Translations under genes and position numbers: made by a program
From: JBNKDD01 sp050288085
GTDB taxonomy: Bacteria > Chloroflexota > Anaerolineae > Aggregatilineales > UBA3940
Length of the DNA: 20,818 nt
Assembly: GCA_050288085.1 (NCBI GenBank)
Contig: JBNKDD010000076.1
Location: 1 to 20,818 of the forward strand
Direction: 5' to 3'
Shown here: positions 8,401 to 14,359 of the stretch, piece after piece
How positions within the stretch are numbered: the stretch's first letter is position 1
Layout of the letters: each line of letters opens with the position of its first letter
The notes under the pieces: model-generated
Seen by the model: the letters and a program-made list of their open reading frames with translations, nothing else
Told to the model about the DNA's origin: nothing
Databases searched by the model: none

Positions 8401-9123
8401 CGTGCCTTTGGCGTACAGGGCTATGCGCCTGCTCCCGGCGTGCTAAACGAACCCTGGGACGTGGCCGTTGATTCGGAGGGGATGATCTACGTGGCCGATA
8501 CCTGGAATCATCGTGTGGTTGTCCTTGACCAGGGTGGTAACCCGGTGGCTGGATGGGGCTACGAAGGCCCCGGCTTGTTAAGCGATCCGATGGCTCTATG
8601 GGGACCGCGAGGCATTGCTGTCGATTCAGATGGGCAGGTCTATGTTTCGGATACCGGCAACAAGCGCATTCAGGTCTATGATTCCGAAGGCAATTTCCTG
8701 CGCCAGATTGGCAGCGGTGGTGGACTCGATGGTCAGTTAGATGAACCATCGGGGCTGGTCATCTCCGCTGATGATACACTCTACGTAGCTGATACCTGGA
8801 ATCAGCGTGTGGAGGTGTTCGATACACAGGGGCTGTATCTACGGAACTGGTTTATCGATGCCTGGTTTGCCCAGACCAACGAACGCCCCTATCTGGATGT
8901 TGGTGCCAATGGTAACGTCTATGTCACCGATCCAGAGGGCTTCCGGGTGATTGTCTTCGATTCGCAGGGGAACTACCTGTACAGCTTTGGTGACTTCGCT
9001 ACGGTGGGGCAGGCTGCGTCGGTAGTTACAGATAACCAGGGTCACCTGTTTGTAGTCAACACCGAAGCAGGGAATATCCAGCGTTACAACCTCAATGGCA
9101 TTGAAGATACAAGCCCTCAATAA
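5419..9123 (+). CDS. Large membrane protein, Agl23/TIGR03663-like GT-C family, fused to a C-terminal NHL beta-propeller
   Basis: A 1234-residue protein; ATG 5419 has GAGGGA 8 nt upstream. After a short Pro-rich N-terminus come many membrane segments. Residues 58-100 carry the TIGR03663-type signature with VMSHDESLHTKFSWYLYTG; the Asp63-Glu64 pair resembles the acidic loop motif of GT-C glycosyltransferases such as PMT and ArnT. Further membrane segments reach about residue 755, interrupted by Pro- and acid-rich loops near 255-280 and 400-415. A soluble domain at about 760-950 is followed by six NHL-type repeats at about 955-1230, with units such as LYVADTNNHRIAIFD, suggesting a six-bladed propeller outside the membrane. 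A role in transferring sugars or handling lipid-linked sugars is inferred from the fold. The gene follows the anti-sigma factor by 37 nt, so it may be a target or partner of that pair. Confidence 0.85.
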   Translation: MTMHEDTLSPAPAPVPAQPVRNLEQHLTKLLYVDGEKLAYIILLVLAVLTRFWDLGDRVMSHDESLHTKFSWYLYTGEGFAHTPLMHGPLLFHMVALCYQLFGDNDFTARIYPALVGIVVVMIPFLMRKWLGKFGALAASVMFLISPMILYYSRYIRHDLPAILAALVMALVIWRYVEKRENKYLIWLSAAMVVLYASKEVSFIYIAIFGSFLTIYFVLRLLDARWEDRAWFAIFGVALIATLLGVIALGSVFYARGLMPEPPLETDLTSPPPAVEPVESLIEPGIPGWAMFLAQDLVLYIVGGISGLAIAALFLSVLIGQWRNLRKFPELDVMMVMGTLILPMLTPFLIAAAGFDPVDESAEGVMRSMWFTLPMLFASIIIGGLWGIRPPKSRLVPDRFALPEEDDEEDPMVEVPPDFLDWVQAFGKSRWWAIGGLFWLVFLLFFTTMFTNGDGVGTGIIGSLGYWLAQQEVERGGQPWYYYLVVQVPIYEFLPALLTIAAGIFGVVMGIRNRLNRPDQPPASADESDAAVQPRAYLDLDAPVNFPVMAFLGYWVVMNFIAYSVAGEKMPWLTTHLTTPMILLGGWLVGLLIETIEWSKLRKNNAWVLLLLIPVLAVAFLRATAPLCTVIRPPEAKTYMSVDPMTGVETETIPPLTVGETLVRLIRLPCNSIIPVDYQQGLKNDDTITELSANGAWLLAIVVLIGVIVGIVVFGRDLGLGQFVGLATLFVIGWLTFLTARTAWLAAFVNYDDATEFLVYAHSAGAVKDVLDQIEEISLKTTDGYGLRVAYDNRVSWPFSWYFRDYYNAIFYGEQPSRGLIGDAPVVLAGPDNWVKVEPLLGDRYYQFEYIRMWWPMQDYFGLDGEDFVNFLRDDALQRGIWDIFYRRDYVTYGEAVGREFEISQWPVAERMRLYIRKDVFAQVWDYGVAASEIAEAIDPYAEGMRDLSPDLIFGANAGLDRPHGMTLGPDGLLYVADTNNHRIAIFDLEGNFLRAFGVQGYAPAPGVLNEPWDVAVDSEGMIYVADTWNHRVVVLDQGGNPVAGWGYEGPGLLSDPMALWGPRGIAVDSDGQVYVSDTGNKRIQVYDSEGNFLRQIGSGGGLDGQLDEPSGLVISADDTLYVADTWNQRVEVFDTQGLYLRNWFIDAWFAQTNERPYLDVGANGNVYVTDPEGFRVIVFDSQGNYLYSFGDFATVGQAASVVTDNQGHLFVVNTEAGNIQRYNLNGIEDTSPQ

Positions 9124-9139
9124 ACATAAGAGTAAGAAA

Positions 9140-9168
9140 AAAGGGCGGGGTGTTGATCCTCGCCCTTT
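9140..9168. terminator. Bidirectional rho-independent terminator
   Basis: An 11-base-pair stem with one G-T wobble joins 9140-9150 (AAAGGGCGGGG) and 9158-9168 across a 7-nt loop. Read on the minus strand it is followed by TTTTTTCTT, an excellent U tract for the URO-D gene ending at 9238. Read on the plus strand it ends in TTTG and later TTTAATTTTG, serving the large membrane protein gene. The two genes converge here. Confidence 0.88.
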
Positions 9169-9237
9169 GAATGGTTTAATTTTGTTGGAATTCTGGGGTG
9201 CTTTAGATTTGCACCCTTTCTTGTTGGGTGTGTTTTT

Positions 9238-10224
9238 TTATTCCGGCTTGAGTTCATCCGCTAGGTCGCGCAGTTTGCGGATATTGCCGATCGGGGTGGT
9301 TGTCATCGTGACACACCCGGCACCCAATATCCAGCGTAGTCCACCGGTAGCGGCAAAGGCGTCTTGTGCTTGCTCAAGTGCCAGTTCCGGGTCGTCCTCA
9401 TGGAGCGCATCCCGACTCACCCCGCCGCTCGCTGCCCCTTTGATCGATTTAAGACCGGTCGCGAGGTCTGGCGTTGATTCCCTATCGTGCCAGTTCACCA
9501 CCTGAACCGGGTAGTTGCTTAATAAATCGAACATGGTGTTCGGCCCGTGTAAATGCAGGATGTTAAACCATAGTTCGCTGGCAGCCGATAGCACCTGGAG
9601 ATCATAAGGTTTACCAAACACCTGGTACTCTGACTCGCTCATGGTCATGTAATCGGCAAGCTGGACGGCGTAATAAATCCCTGCTATGCCGCGCGCTTTG
9701 GCTTCCTGAATAAACCGCACTGTCGTGTCGGCTATGGTTTGTAGGGCATAGTGAACCTGTCCGGCATTTTGACGCATGTGGAGCAGTAGTTTTTTCCGGC
9801 TTGCCAGATTCTTGGCCTGGGCCAATGGGCTGAATATCGTCTGGATAAAAGGGACCTCGTTTTTAAATTCTTTCTGGAGAATCTCCAGGCAGTCTAATTG
9901 GCGAGCCATCTCACCTTCGGTTGGGTTGAGCACCTTGAGCGCCAGCCAATCTTCTGGTTGAGAAACCACGCGCTTGATGTAATCGCGTGTTCCTTCAATG
10001 TTCCCCACCCACAGGTCTTCAATCCCCCAATCACGCAGGCAAAAGCTGCTGGATGGTGAAACTTTGACAAAATCCCAATCATATTCGTTCTGAAAGGCGA
10101 TATGTGCTGCTGCCAGGTCATCGGCACGCTGATCATCTCCGGGCCAATGTCTCCACAAGGCTACGGCTACACGGTCAACCGGCTCACCTTGAATTGTAGC
10201 TTCTAATCTCTCTCGTTTATTCAT
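9238..10224 (-). CDS. Uroporphyrinogen decarboxylase (URO-D) family protein, probably a methyltransferase-like member
   Basis: A 328-residue protein with the URO-D family opening MNKRERLEATIQGEPVDRVA. It has the family's later signatures HLHGPN (His224, His226), VVNWHDR and LGAGCVTMTTTP (Cys304). True HemE decarboxylases lack this His-x-His plus Cys arrangement; related methylcobamide:CoM methyltransferases use a His/Cys zinc site in the same places. The protein is therefore more likely a methyl transfer or demethylation enzyme than a haem enzyme, though the substrate is unknown. No other haem gene is nearby. The start at 10224 has only a weak ribosome binding site and lies 12 nt after the TPR gene stop, so the pair is probably co-transcribed and perhaps translationally coupled. 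A strong terminator follows. Confidence 0.88.
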   Translation of the reverse strand: MNKRERLEATIQGEPVDRVAVALWRHWPGDDQRADDLAAAHIAFQNEYDWDFVKVSPSSSFCLRDWGIEDLWVGNIEGTRDYIKRVVSQPEDWLALKVLNPTEGEMARQLDCLEILQKEFKNEVPFIQTIFSPLAQAKNLASRKKLLLHMRQNAGQVHYALQTIADTTVRFIQEAKARGIAGIYYAVQLADYMTMSESEYQVFGKPYDLQVLSAASELWFNILHLHGPNTMFDLLSNYPVQVVNWHDRESTPDLATGLKSIKGAASGGVSRDALHEDDPELALEQAQDAFAATGGLRWILGAGCVTMTTTPIGNIRKLRDLADELKPE

Positions 10225-10236
10225 GTCGTAGGCTCG

Positions 10237-10584
10237 CTATGATGGTTGAATACGGTTAGAATGGGCTTCAACCTGCCTCATTACCGTCACAAGCAGGGCA
10301 TGATCGTTGCTGTTCTGGGCGAGTTCTGCTGCCCGATTGAATGCTTCTATGGCTTGATCCGGTTGGTTGCTGCCCATCAAAGCTAACCCCAGGCCGTAAT
10401 TGGTATCGATATTGTCTTGGTCGATTGCTAATGCTTGCTGGAAGTGAGCGACAGCCTGGTGGTAAGCCCCTGAACGCTCATAAATCCAGGCAAGATTGGT
10501 TAGTGCAGTCGCATCCTGTGGGTTTTGATGGACGAGATCGTTGAAGTAGTCAAGTGCTACTTCGAGTTCATCGGCTGTTCTCAT
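10237..10584 (-). CDS. Small TPR-repeat protein
   Basis: A 115-residue protein made almost wholly of tetratricopeptide repeats. Two clear units are visible: ATALTNLAWIYERSGAYHQA with AVAHFQQALAID, then DTNYGLGLALMGSNQPDQA with IEAFNRAAEL. A partial N-terminal unit (LEVALDYFNDLVHQNP) precedes them. There is no signal peptide. The frame can begin at GTG 10593, but AGGAG at 10599-10595 is one base from that codon and 10 nt from ATG 10584, so 10584 is preferred. TPR domains mediate protein-protein contacts. The neighbouring URO-D gene is the obvious co-transcribed partner, but a functional link is only suggested by position. Confidence 0.85.
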   Translation of the reverse strand: MRTADELEVALDYFNDLVHQNPQDATALTNLAWIYERSGAYHQAVAHFQQALAIDQDNIDTNYGLGLALMGSNQPDQAIEAFNRAAELAQNSNDHALLVTVMRQVEAHSNRIQPS

Positions 10585-10654
10585 CAGGCACACGCTCCTG
10601 CTTGAAGATATAAAGGAAGGGTAATGTTCGGAAGGGGTTTCCCCACTCCCCTAA

Positions 10655-10684
10655 ATTATACTGTGCGGCGAGGTGTTATACCAA
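10655..10684 (-). promoter_or_regulatory. Candidate sigma-70 promoter for the TPR / URO-D operon
   Basis: On the minus strand TTGGTA (10684-10679) is followed, 18 nt later, by a perfect TATAAT (10660-10655). The predicted start lies near 10648, about 65 nt before the TPR start codon. A small GGGG-AAA-CCCC hairpin (10634-10644) sits in the leader. This promoter separates the TPR/URO-D pair from the radical-SAM-related genes. Confidence 0.55.
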
Positions 10685-10718
10685 ATTAGAATCGGTATTT
10701 CGTATAGAACTAGTTGGT

Positions 10719-11390
10719 TCAGAACGTAATCGCGATGCGTTTAACCTGCACAGATAGTGGATCAATTCCCAGCTTTTCCAGGACGTGATCCGGTCGGAGG
10801 GTTCCCTTATCTTGTGAGAGGGATAGCTTCATCTGGAGGCTTAAGGGTTGGGCATCTATGACGCTGATCTCATAAATCATGGGGCGGATATTCACTTGTT
10901 TGGTGCCGCGCTTACTGCGTTGTTCCCGCCAGATTTCTTTCTGACTCAAAAGTTCTTCCAACCGGGCGATGATGGAGTCGGTATCTTTATCTTGATCTTG
11001 GTCTTCTTCTCCCGTCATCGTGATACGATATACCCCTGCTTCTGTGACGGCCTGGAGCGCCGCTTCCTTCAACTCGACGATCTCTACAGACTGTACCGTC
11101 AAACCTTCCGGTGCAGCCCCATTTAATTTTTCCATGAGCAGGTCAGGCTCAGGTGTCGATTCTCCCTCCAGCCAGATATCCGTTATCTCACAGGTGCTCT
11201 CGTATCCCAGGGGAAGGGCCGCCGCCAATTGAATCTTGGGACGGGGATTAAATCCCTGTGAATACATCAAGGGAGCCTCAACTCGGCGCAGCATGCGTTC
11301 CCACACGCGGGCCAGGTCAAGGTGTGAGATATAACGCAGCGGACCTTGCTTGCTAAATGTTAGGCGATAGCGATGACGGGGTAGATTCAT
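10719..11390 (-). CDS. TIGR03936 / DUF2344 family radical-SAM-associated protein
   Basis: A 223-residue protein with the family signatures LTFSKQGPLRYISHLDLARV near the start, then RRVEAPLMYSQGFNPRPKI and LAAALPLGYEST. This family is typically encoded next to, or fused with, TIGR03960-type radical SAM proteins, and the same neighbourhood is seen here. Its biochemical role is not established. The C-terminal half is less conserved-looking and includes a charged stretch with repeated Asp and Gln (DQDQDKDTD). The start at ATG 11390 lacks a visible ribosome binding site and lies 12 nt after the stop of the upstream gene, suggesting translational coupling to it. No alternative start is better placed. 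Confidence 0.9.
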   Translation of the reverse strand: MNLPRHRYRLTFSKQGPLRYISHLDLARVWERMLRRVEAPLMYSQGFNPRPKIQLAAALPLGYESTCEITDIWLEGESTPEPDLLMEKLNGAAPEGLTVQSVEIVELKEAALQAVTEAGVYRITMTGEEDQDQDKDTDSIIARLEELLSQKEIWREQRSKRGTKQVNIRPMIYEISVIDAQPLSLQMKLSLSQDKGTLRPDHVLEKLGIDPLSVQVKRIAITF

Positions 11391-11402
11391 AATATGATTC
11401 GA

Positions 11403-12176
11403 TTACGAAGCCCAGGGACGTTTGCCCATCAGCTTTTCGGGAGCTGTGCGTGGCCGGTTGTCAAGCGTACGCAGCAGCGCCTCTAAGACCTTGACCTGCT
11501 GTTCCCGCTTTGATTTATTAGCCATCTCCCAATTTTTCTCTAATGCGGCAAGACCATTGTTCATCTGATCTTGATCGTGGCTGGCTTTAAGCGCTTGGAC
11601 AAGCGGCTTAAGTTGTTCGGGGGATCCGCCTCTACGGACCAATCCCAGGATGGCCGAGAGCAGTCCTTTTGTCCGTTCAGGTTCATCAAGTCGGGTGAGC
11701 AGCGTTGGTGGTTCAATGATATCCAACGGCTTGGCCTGTGAATCGATCACCAGGGCTACCAGGGTTTTTGCCCCCAACATTGGTAATACCTCCCCCCACA
11801 CGTCGAGGTCATCCTCGCGCTGCCGGGTCGCCAATGCTTCATAGAAATACGTTCGGAACTCTGGCGAAAGGGAGTTTTTACTCAGAGACGATTCAGCCAC
11901 AACCGGCAGGCACTCAAGCATAATTTCGGTAGCTTCTGGATCGGGGTCGGTTGCCAGGATATCGACCATCGCCATCATGGATTCCTGGTCATAGACCTCT
12001 GGCCGACTCGATATGGCTTTCATTACTCTGCACAGGTAGGGATTCCGCTCGGCGGGATCGCATTTGAGCAGCACCGACATAGCTTTACGATGTACATCTT
12101 TGGTCAGTTCAATATCGATTAATGTTGACACCAGTGTATCAAGATCGAAATGGTCGAGTGCGTCCATGTCGCCCAT
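11403..12176 (-). CDS. Uncharacterised helical protein between two radical-SAM-related genes
   Basis: A 257-residue protein I do not recognise. It is predicted to be almost entirely helical, with repeated helix pairs of 30-40 residues (for example LVSTLIDIELTKDVHRKAMS, PEATEIMLECLPVVAE, LKPLVQALKASHDQDQMNNG), suggesting a HEAT- or ARM-like solenoid. There is no signal peptide, membrane segment or metal motif. The start at ATG 12176 is well supported by AAGGAGAG a few bases upstream. It sits between the TIGR03960-like and TIGR03936 genes and 12 nt before the latter, so it is probably co-expressed with them. A scaffold role for that pair is a guess from position and fold. Confidence 0.8.
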   Translation of the reverse strand: MGDMDALDHFDLDTLVSTLIDIELTKDVHRKAMSVLLKCDPAERNPYLCRVMKAISSRPEVYDQESMMAMVDILATDPDPEATEIMLECLPVVAESSLSKNSLSPEFRTYFYEALATRQREDDLDVWGEVLPMLGAKTLVALVIDSQAKPLDIIEPPTLLTRLDEPERTKGLLSAILGLVRRGGSPEQLKPLVQALKASHDQDQMNNGLAALEKNWEMANKSKREQQVKVLEALLRTLDNRPRTAPEKLMGKRPWAS

Positions 12177-12276
12177 GTGGTCTCTCCTTGTGTAGAGATA
12201 TTGCCCAGGGGCGTTGGACCTGTTGAGCCTCGCCCCCCATGGCTAAGTTGATGTTCCCATCGGCTCAATCTACCTA

Positions 12277-12282
12277 ATTATA
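12277..12282 (-). promoter_or_regulatory. Candidate -10 element for the 257-residue gene
   Basis: A perfect TATAAT is read on the minus strand at 12282-12277, in the gap after the TIGR03960-like gene. No convincing -35 is found at the normal distance. The implied leader is about 94 nt and can form stems between 12208-12213 and 12231-12236, and between 12225-12229 and 12262-12266. Confidence 0.35.
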
Positions 12283-12325
12283 AACCACAATCACAAATCT
12301 CACTTTTTGAGGGGCTGCACCCCTA

Positions 12326-14257
12326 CTAAGCCGGTGTCAGCGGAATGATCTCCAGATCGCCCTGGCTTTTCCCTCTCCGTTCTCTCGGAATAACCGGCGG
12401 GCATTTCCAGGCATCGGCGGGAGTTTGCTTCCGGGTTTCTGTGAACTTGGGCAAGATGCCACATGCAAAGCATTGATCGCGGCAGTCGATGCGAGTCTCT
12501 CCCTGGGTGCTCATCAGGTAATCCTGGCGTAAGAACTTCTTATTAACCGCCGCATCGATATGGTCCCAGGGGAATACCTCATCCAGTTCGCGCTGGCGAT
12601 GCGTGTAAAAGGCGAAGTTCAGACCATGTTCTTCTAGCGCCTGTGCCCAGGCTTCAGGCCGGTGATGTTCTTGCCAGGCATCAAACTTACTGCCGAGTTC
12701 CCACGCTCGTTGAATCACTGCCCCTAACCGCCGGTCGCCGCGGCTGAGCAGTCCTTCCAGCATGGTTTCTTCGGGTCGATTCCAGCGCAATTTCAACCCC
12801 GGTCCCCTGACCTGTGATTTGAGTAGATTCTGCTTGGCTTCGATTTGCTCCAGGGTATCCATCACCACCCATTGGAACGGCGTATGCGGCTTCGGGATAA
12901 AGGTGCTCACCCCCACATTGACATTCGCCTTTTTGCCGTGTATCTTGCGGCCTTCGTATAGTACTGCCTTTGATAGATCGGCAATCGCCTGGACATCTTC
13001 CAACGTTTCGGATGGGTGGCCGATCATGAAATACAGCTTGATAGTGCGCCAGCCGCGCTGGTAAACTTCGTAGGCCGTTTCCAGCACTTGCTCGTCTGTG
13101 ACAAACTTGTTGATGATCGTCCGCATTTTTTCCGTTGCTGCTTCTGGCGCAAAGGTGAATCCGCCCCGTTTATTATCCTTGAGGGCCTCCATCAGCTCGG
13201 CACTGGAAGTCTCGATCCGCAGGCTTGGCAGGCTGATATTCAGATGCTTCCCGGCGAACCGCTCCCCCACCGCCTTAACCAGGTCAACCGCATTCGTGTA
13301 GTCACTCGATGACAATGACAGCAGTGCAACTTCCTCGTAGCCGGTGCTGGCAAGTGCCTGTTCTATGGTGTTGATAATGTCTTCTACCGATCGCTCCCGT
13401 ACCGGGCGTGTGACCATACCCGCGTGGCAGAACCGGCAGCCACGTGTGCAGCCTCGCATAATCTCGACGGGCACGCGGTTATGGACGGTATCAATATTCG
13501 GCACCAGGAATCGTGTCAGGGGTGGTGGCAGCACCGGCACAATCCGCTTCAAGACCGGAAGCTGTGCCGAAGCGTGAGTGGTTTTGAACGCTGCCACCGT
13601 TCCATCATCGTGATAATCGACCGTATAGAAACGTGGTACATAAACGCCATCAAGTTGAGCCAGCGCTGCGAGCTGCTCCTCCCGTGATTTTCCCGCAGCT
13701 TTGAGATCGCCCAGTATTGCCGCGATCTCCATAATCGCTTCTTCCCCTTCACCGATCACAAACAGATCGATAAACTCGGCAATCGGTTCCGGGTTGTAAC
13801 ACGCATGCCCCCCTGCGATCACCAACGGCATCGACTCATCACGCTCGGTAGATTGAAGGGGCAGCCCGGCCAGATGCAGCGTTTGCAAGACGTTCGTGTA
13901 AAGCTGCTCATACGGCACACTGATCGCCAGCAGATCGAACTTGCTAACCGGGTGTTTGCTTTCCAACGAGTAGAGCGGAATCCCTTCCTGCTTCATGGCC
14001 GCTTCCATATCCGCCCAGGGCAGATAGACTCGTTCGGCCAGCATATCCGCTCGTTGATTCAATAGATCATAGAAAATTGCCAGGCCAAGATTCGGCATCC
14101 CGATCTCGTAAATATCAGGGAAGCACAGCGCAACTTTGACCCTGGCCGAATCCCAATCCTTGCGAATGGCATTATATTCTCCGCCAACATACCGCCCTGG
14201 CTTTTCAACGGTCAGCAGGATTTTCTCTAATGCGTTCTGTATCTGCTCTGGCGTCAT
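12326..14257 (-). CDS. TIGR03960-like B12-binding-fold radical SAM protein
   Basis: A 643-residue protein of normal family length. The N-terminal 230 residues look like a B12-binding-type Rossmann domain (FPDIYEIGMPNLGLAIFYDL, then LVIAGGHACYNPEPIAEFID), but the cobalamin-ligand DxHxxG motif is not seen. The radical SAM core follows with C270-X3-C274-X2-C277 in RGCTRGCRFCHAG, the ligands of a 4Fe-4S cluster that cleaves S-adenosylmethionine. A second CX3CX2C group (Cys592, 596, 599) lies near the C-terminus and may bind another cluster. The start at ATG 14257 is backed by GGAGG 7 nt upstream. The family normally neighbours TIGR03936, as here; its substrate is unknown. Transcription probably starts from the promoter at 14322-14350, whose leader carries a terminator-like hairpin. 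Confidence 0.92.
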   Translation of the reverse strand: MTPEQIQNALEKILLTVEKPGRYVGGEYNAIRKDWDSARVKVALCFPDIYEIGMPNLGLAIFYDLLNQRADMLAERVYLPWADMEAAMKQEGIPLYSLESKHPVSKFDLLAISVPYEQLYTNVLQTLHLAGLPLQSTERDESMPLVIAGGHACYNPEPIAEFIDLFVIGEGEEAIMEIAAILGDLKAAGKSREEQLAALAQLDGVYVPRFYTVDYHDDGTVAAFKTTHASAQLPVLKRIVPVLPPPLTRFLVPNIDTVHNRVPVEIMRGCTRGCRFCHAGMVTRPVRERSVEDIINTIEQALASTGYEEVALLSLSSSDYTNAVDLVKAVGERFAGKHLNISLPSLRIETSSAELMEALKDNKRGGFTFAPEAATEKMRTIINKFVTDEQVLETAYEVYQRGWRTIKLYFMIGHPSETLEDVQAIADLSKAVLYEGRKIHGKKANVNVGVSTFIPKPHTPFQWVVMDTLEQIEAKQNLLKSQVRGPGLKLRWNRPEETMLEGLLSRGDRRLGAVIQRAWELGSKFDAWQEHHRPEAWAQALEEHGLNFAFYTHRQRELDEVFPWDHIDAAVNKKFLRQDYLMSTQGETRIDCRDQCFACGILPKFTETRKQTPADAWKCPPVIPRERRGKSQGDLEIIPLTPA

Positions 14258-14277
14258 GATGCCACCTCCAAAGAAAA

Positions 14278-14295
14278 AGCACGACAGGTCGTGCT
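14278..14295 (-). terminator. Terminator-like hairpin in the leader of the radical SAM gene
   Basis: AGCACGAC (14278-14285) and GTCGTGCT (14288-14295) form an 8-bp stem (in practice 7 bp with a 4-nt loop). On the minus strand it is followed by TTTTTCTTT. It lies 62 nt beyond the PA14 gene stop, so it can terminate that gene. It also lies between the promoter at 14322-14350 and the GGAGG site at 14269-14265, so it could attenuate the radical SAM gene. Confidence 0.7.
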
Positions 14296-14302
14296 AAATT
14301 CT

Positions 14303-14315
14303 AACGATAATCGTT
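14303..14315. promoter_or_regulatory. Palindrome at the predicted transcription start
   Basis: AACGAT and ATCGTT flank a single central A (14303-14315), a perfect 6-bp inverted repeat. It covers the predicted +1 region of the promoter at 14322-14350, a common operator position, but may be chance. Confidence 0.3.
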
Positions 14316-14321
14316 TGATAA

Positions 14322-14350
14322 ATTATACAGGTCGAGAATTCCTATGCCAA
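14322..14350 (-). promoter_or_regulatory. Sigma-70 promoter for the TIGR03960-like gene
   Basis: On the minus strand TTGGCA (14350-14345) is followed by a 17-nt spacer and a perfect TATAAT (14327-14322), the best promoter match in the window. The start would be near 14315, giving a leader of about 58 nt that contains the hairpin at 14278-14295. Confidence 0.65.
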
Positions 14351-14359
14351 ACCGGAATA

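Noticed and set aside
8354..8749. Minus-strand open frame rich in Pro, Arg and His
   Set aside because: It is antisense to the NHL repeats, whose repeated codons create a pseudo-repetitive shadow; no RBS or family match.
12310..12324. Hairpin AGGGG/CCCCT at the end of the TIGR03960-like gene
   Set aside because: The minus strand downstream has an A run, not a U tract, so it is not a convincing terminator.
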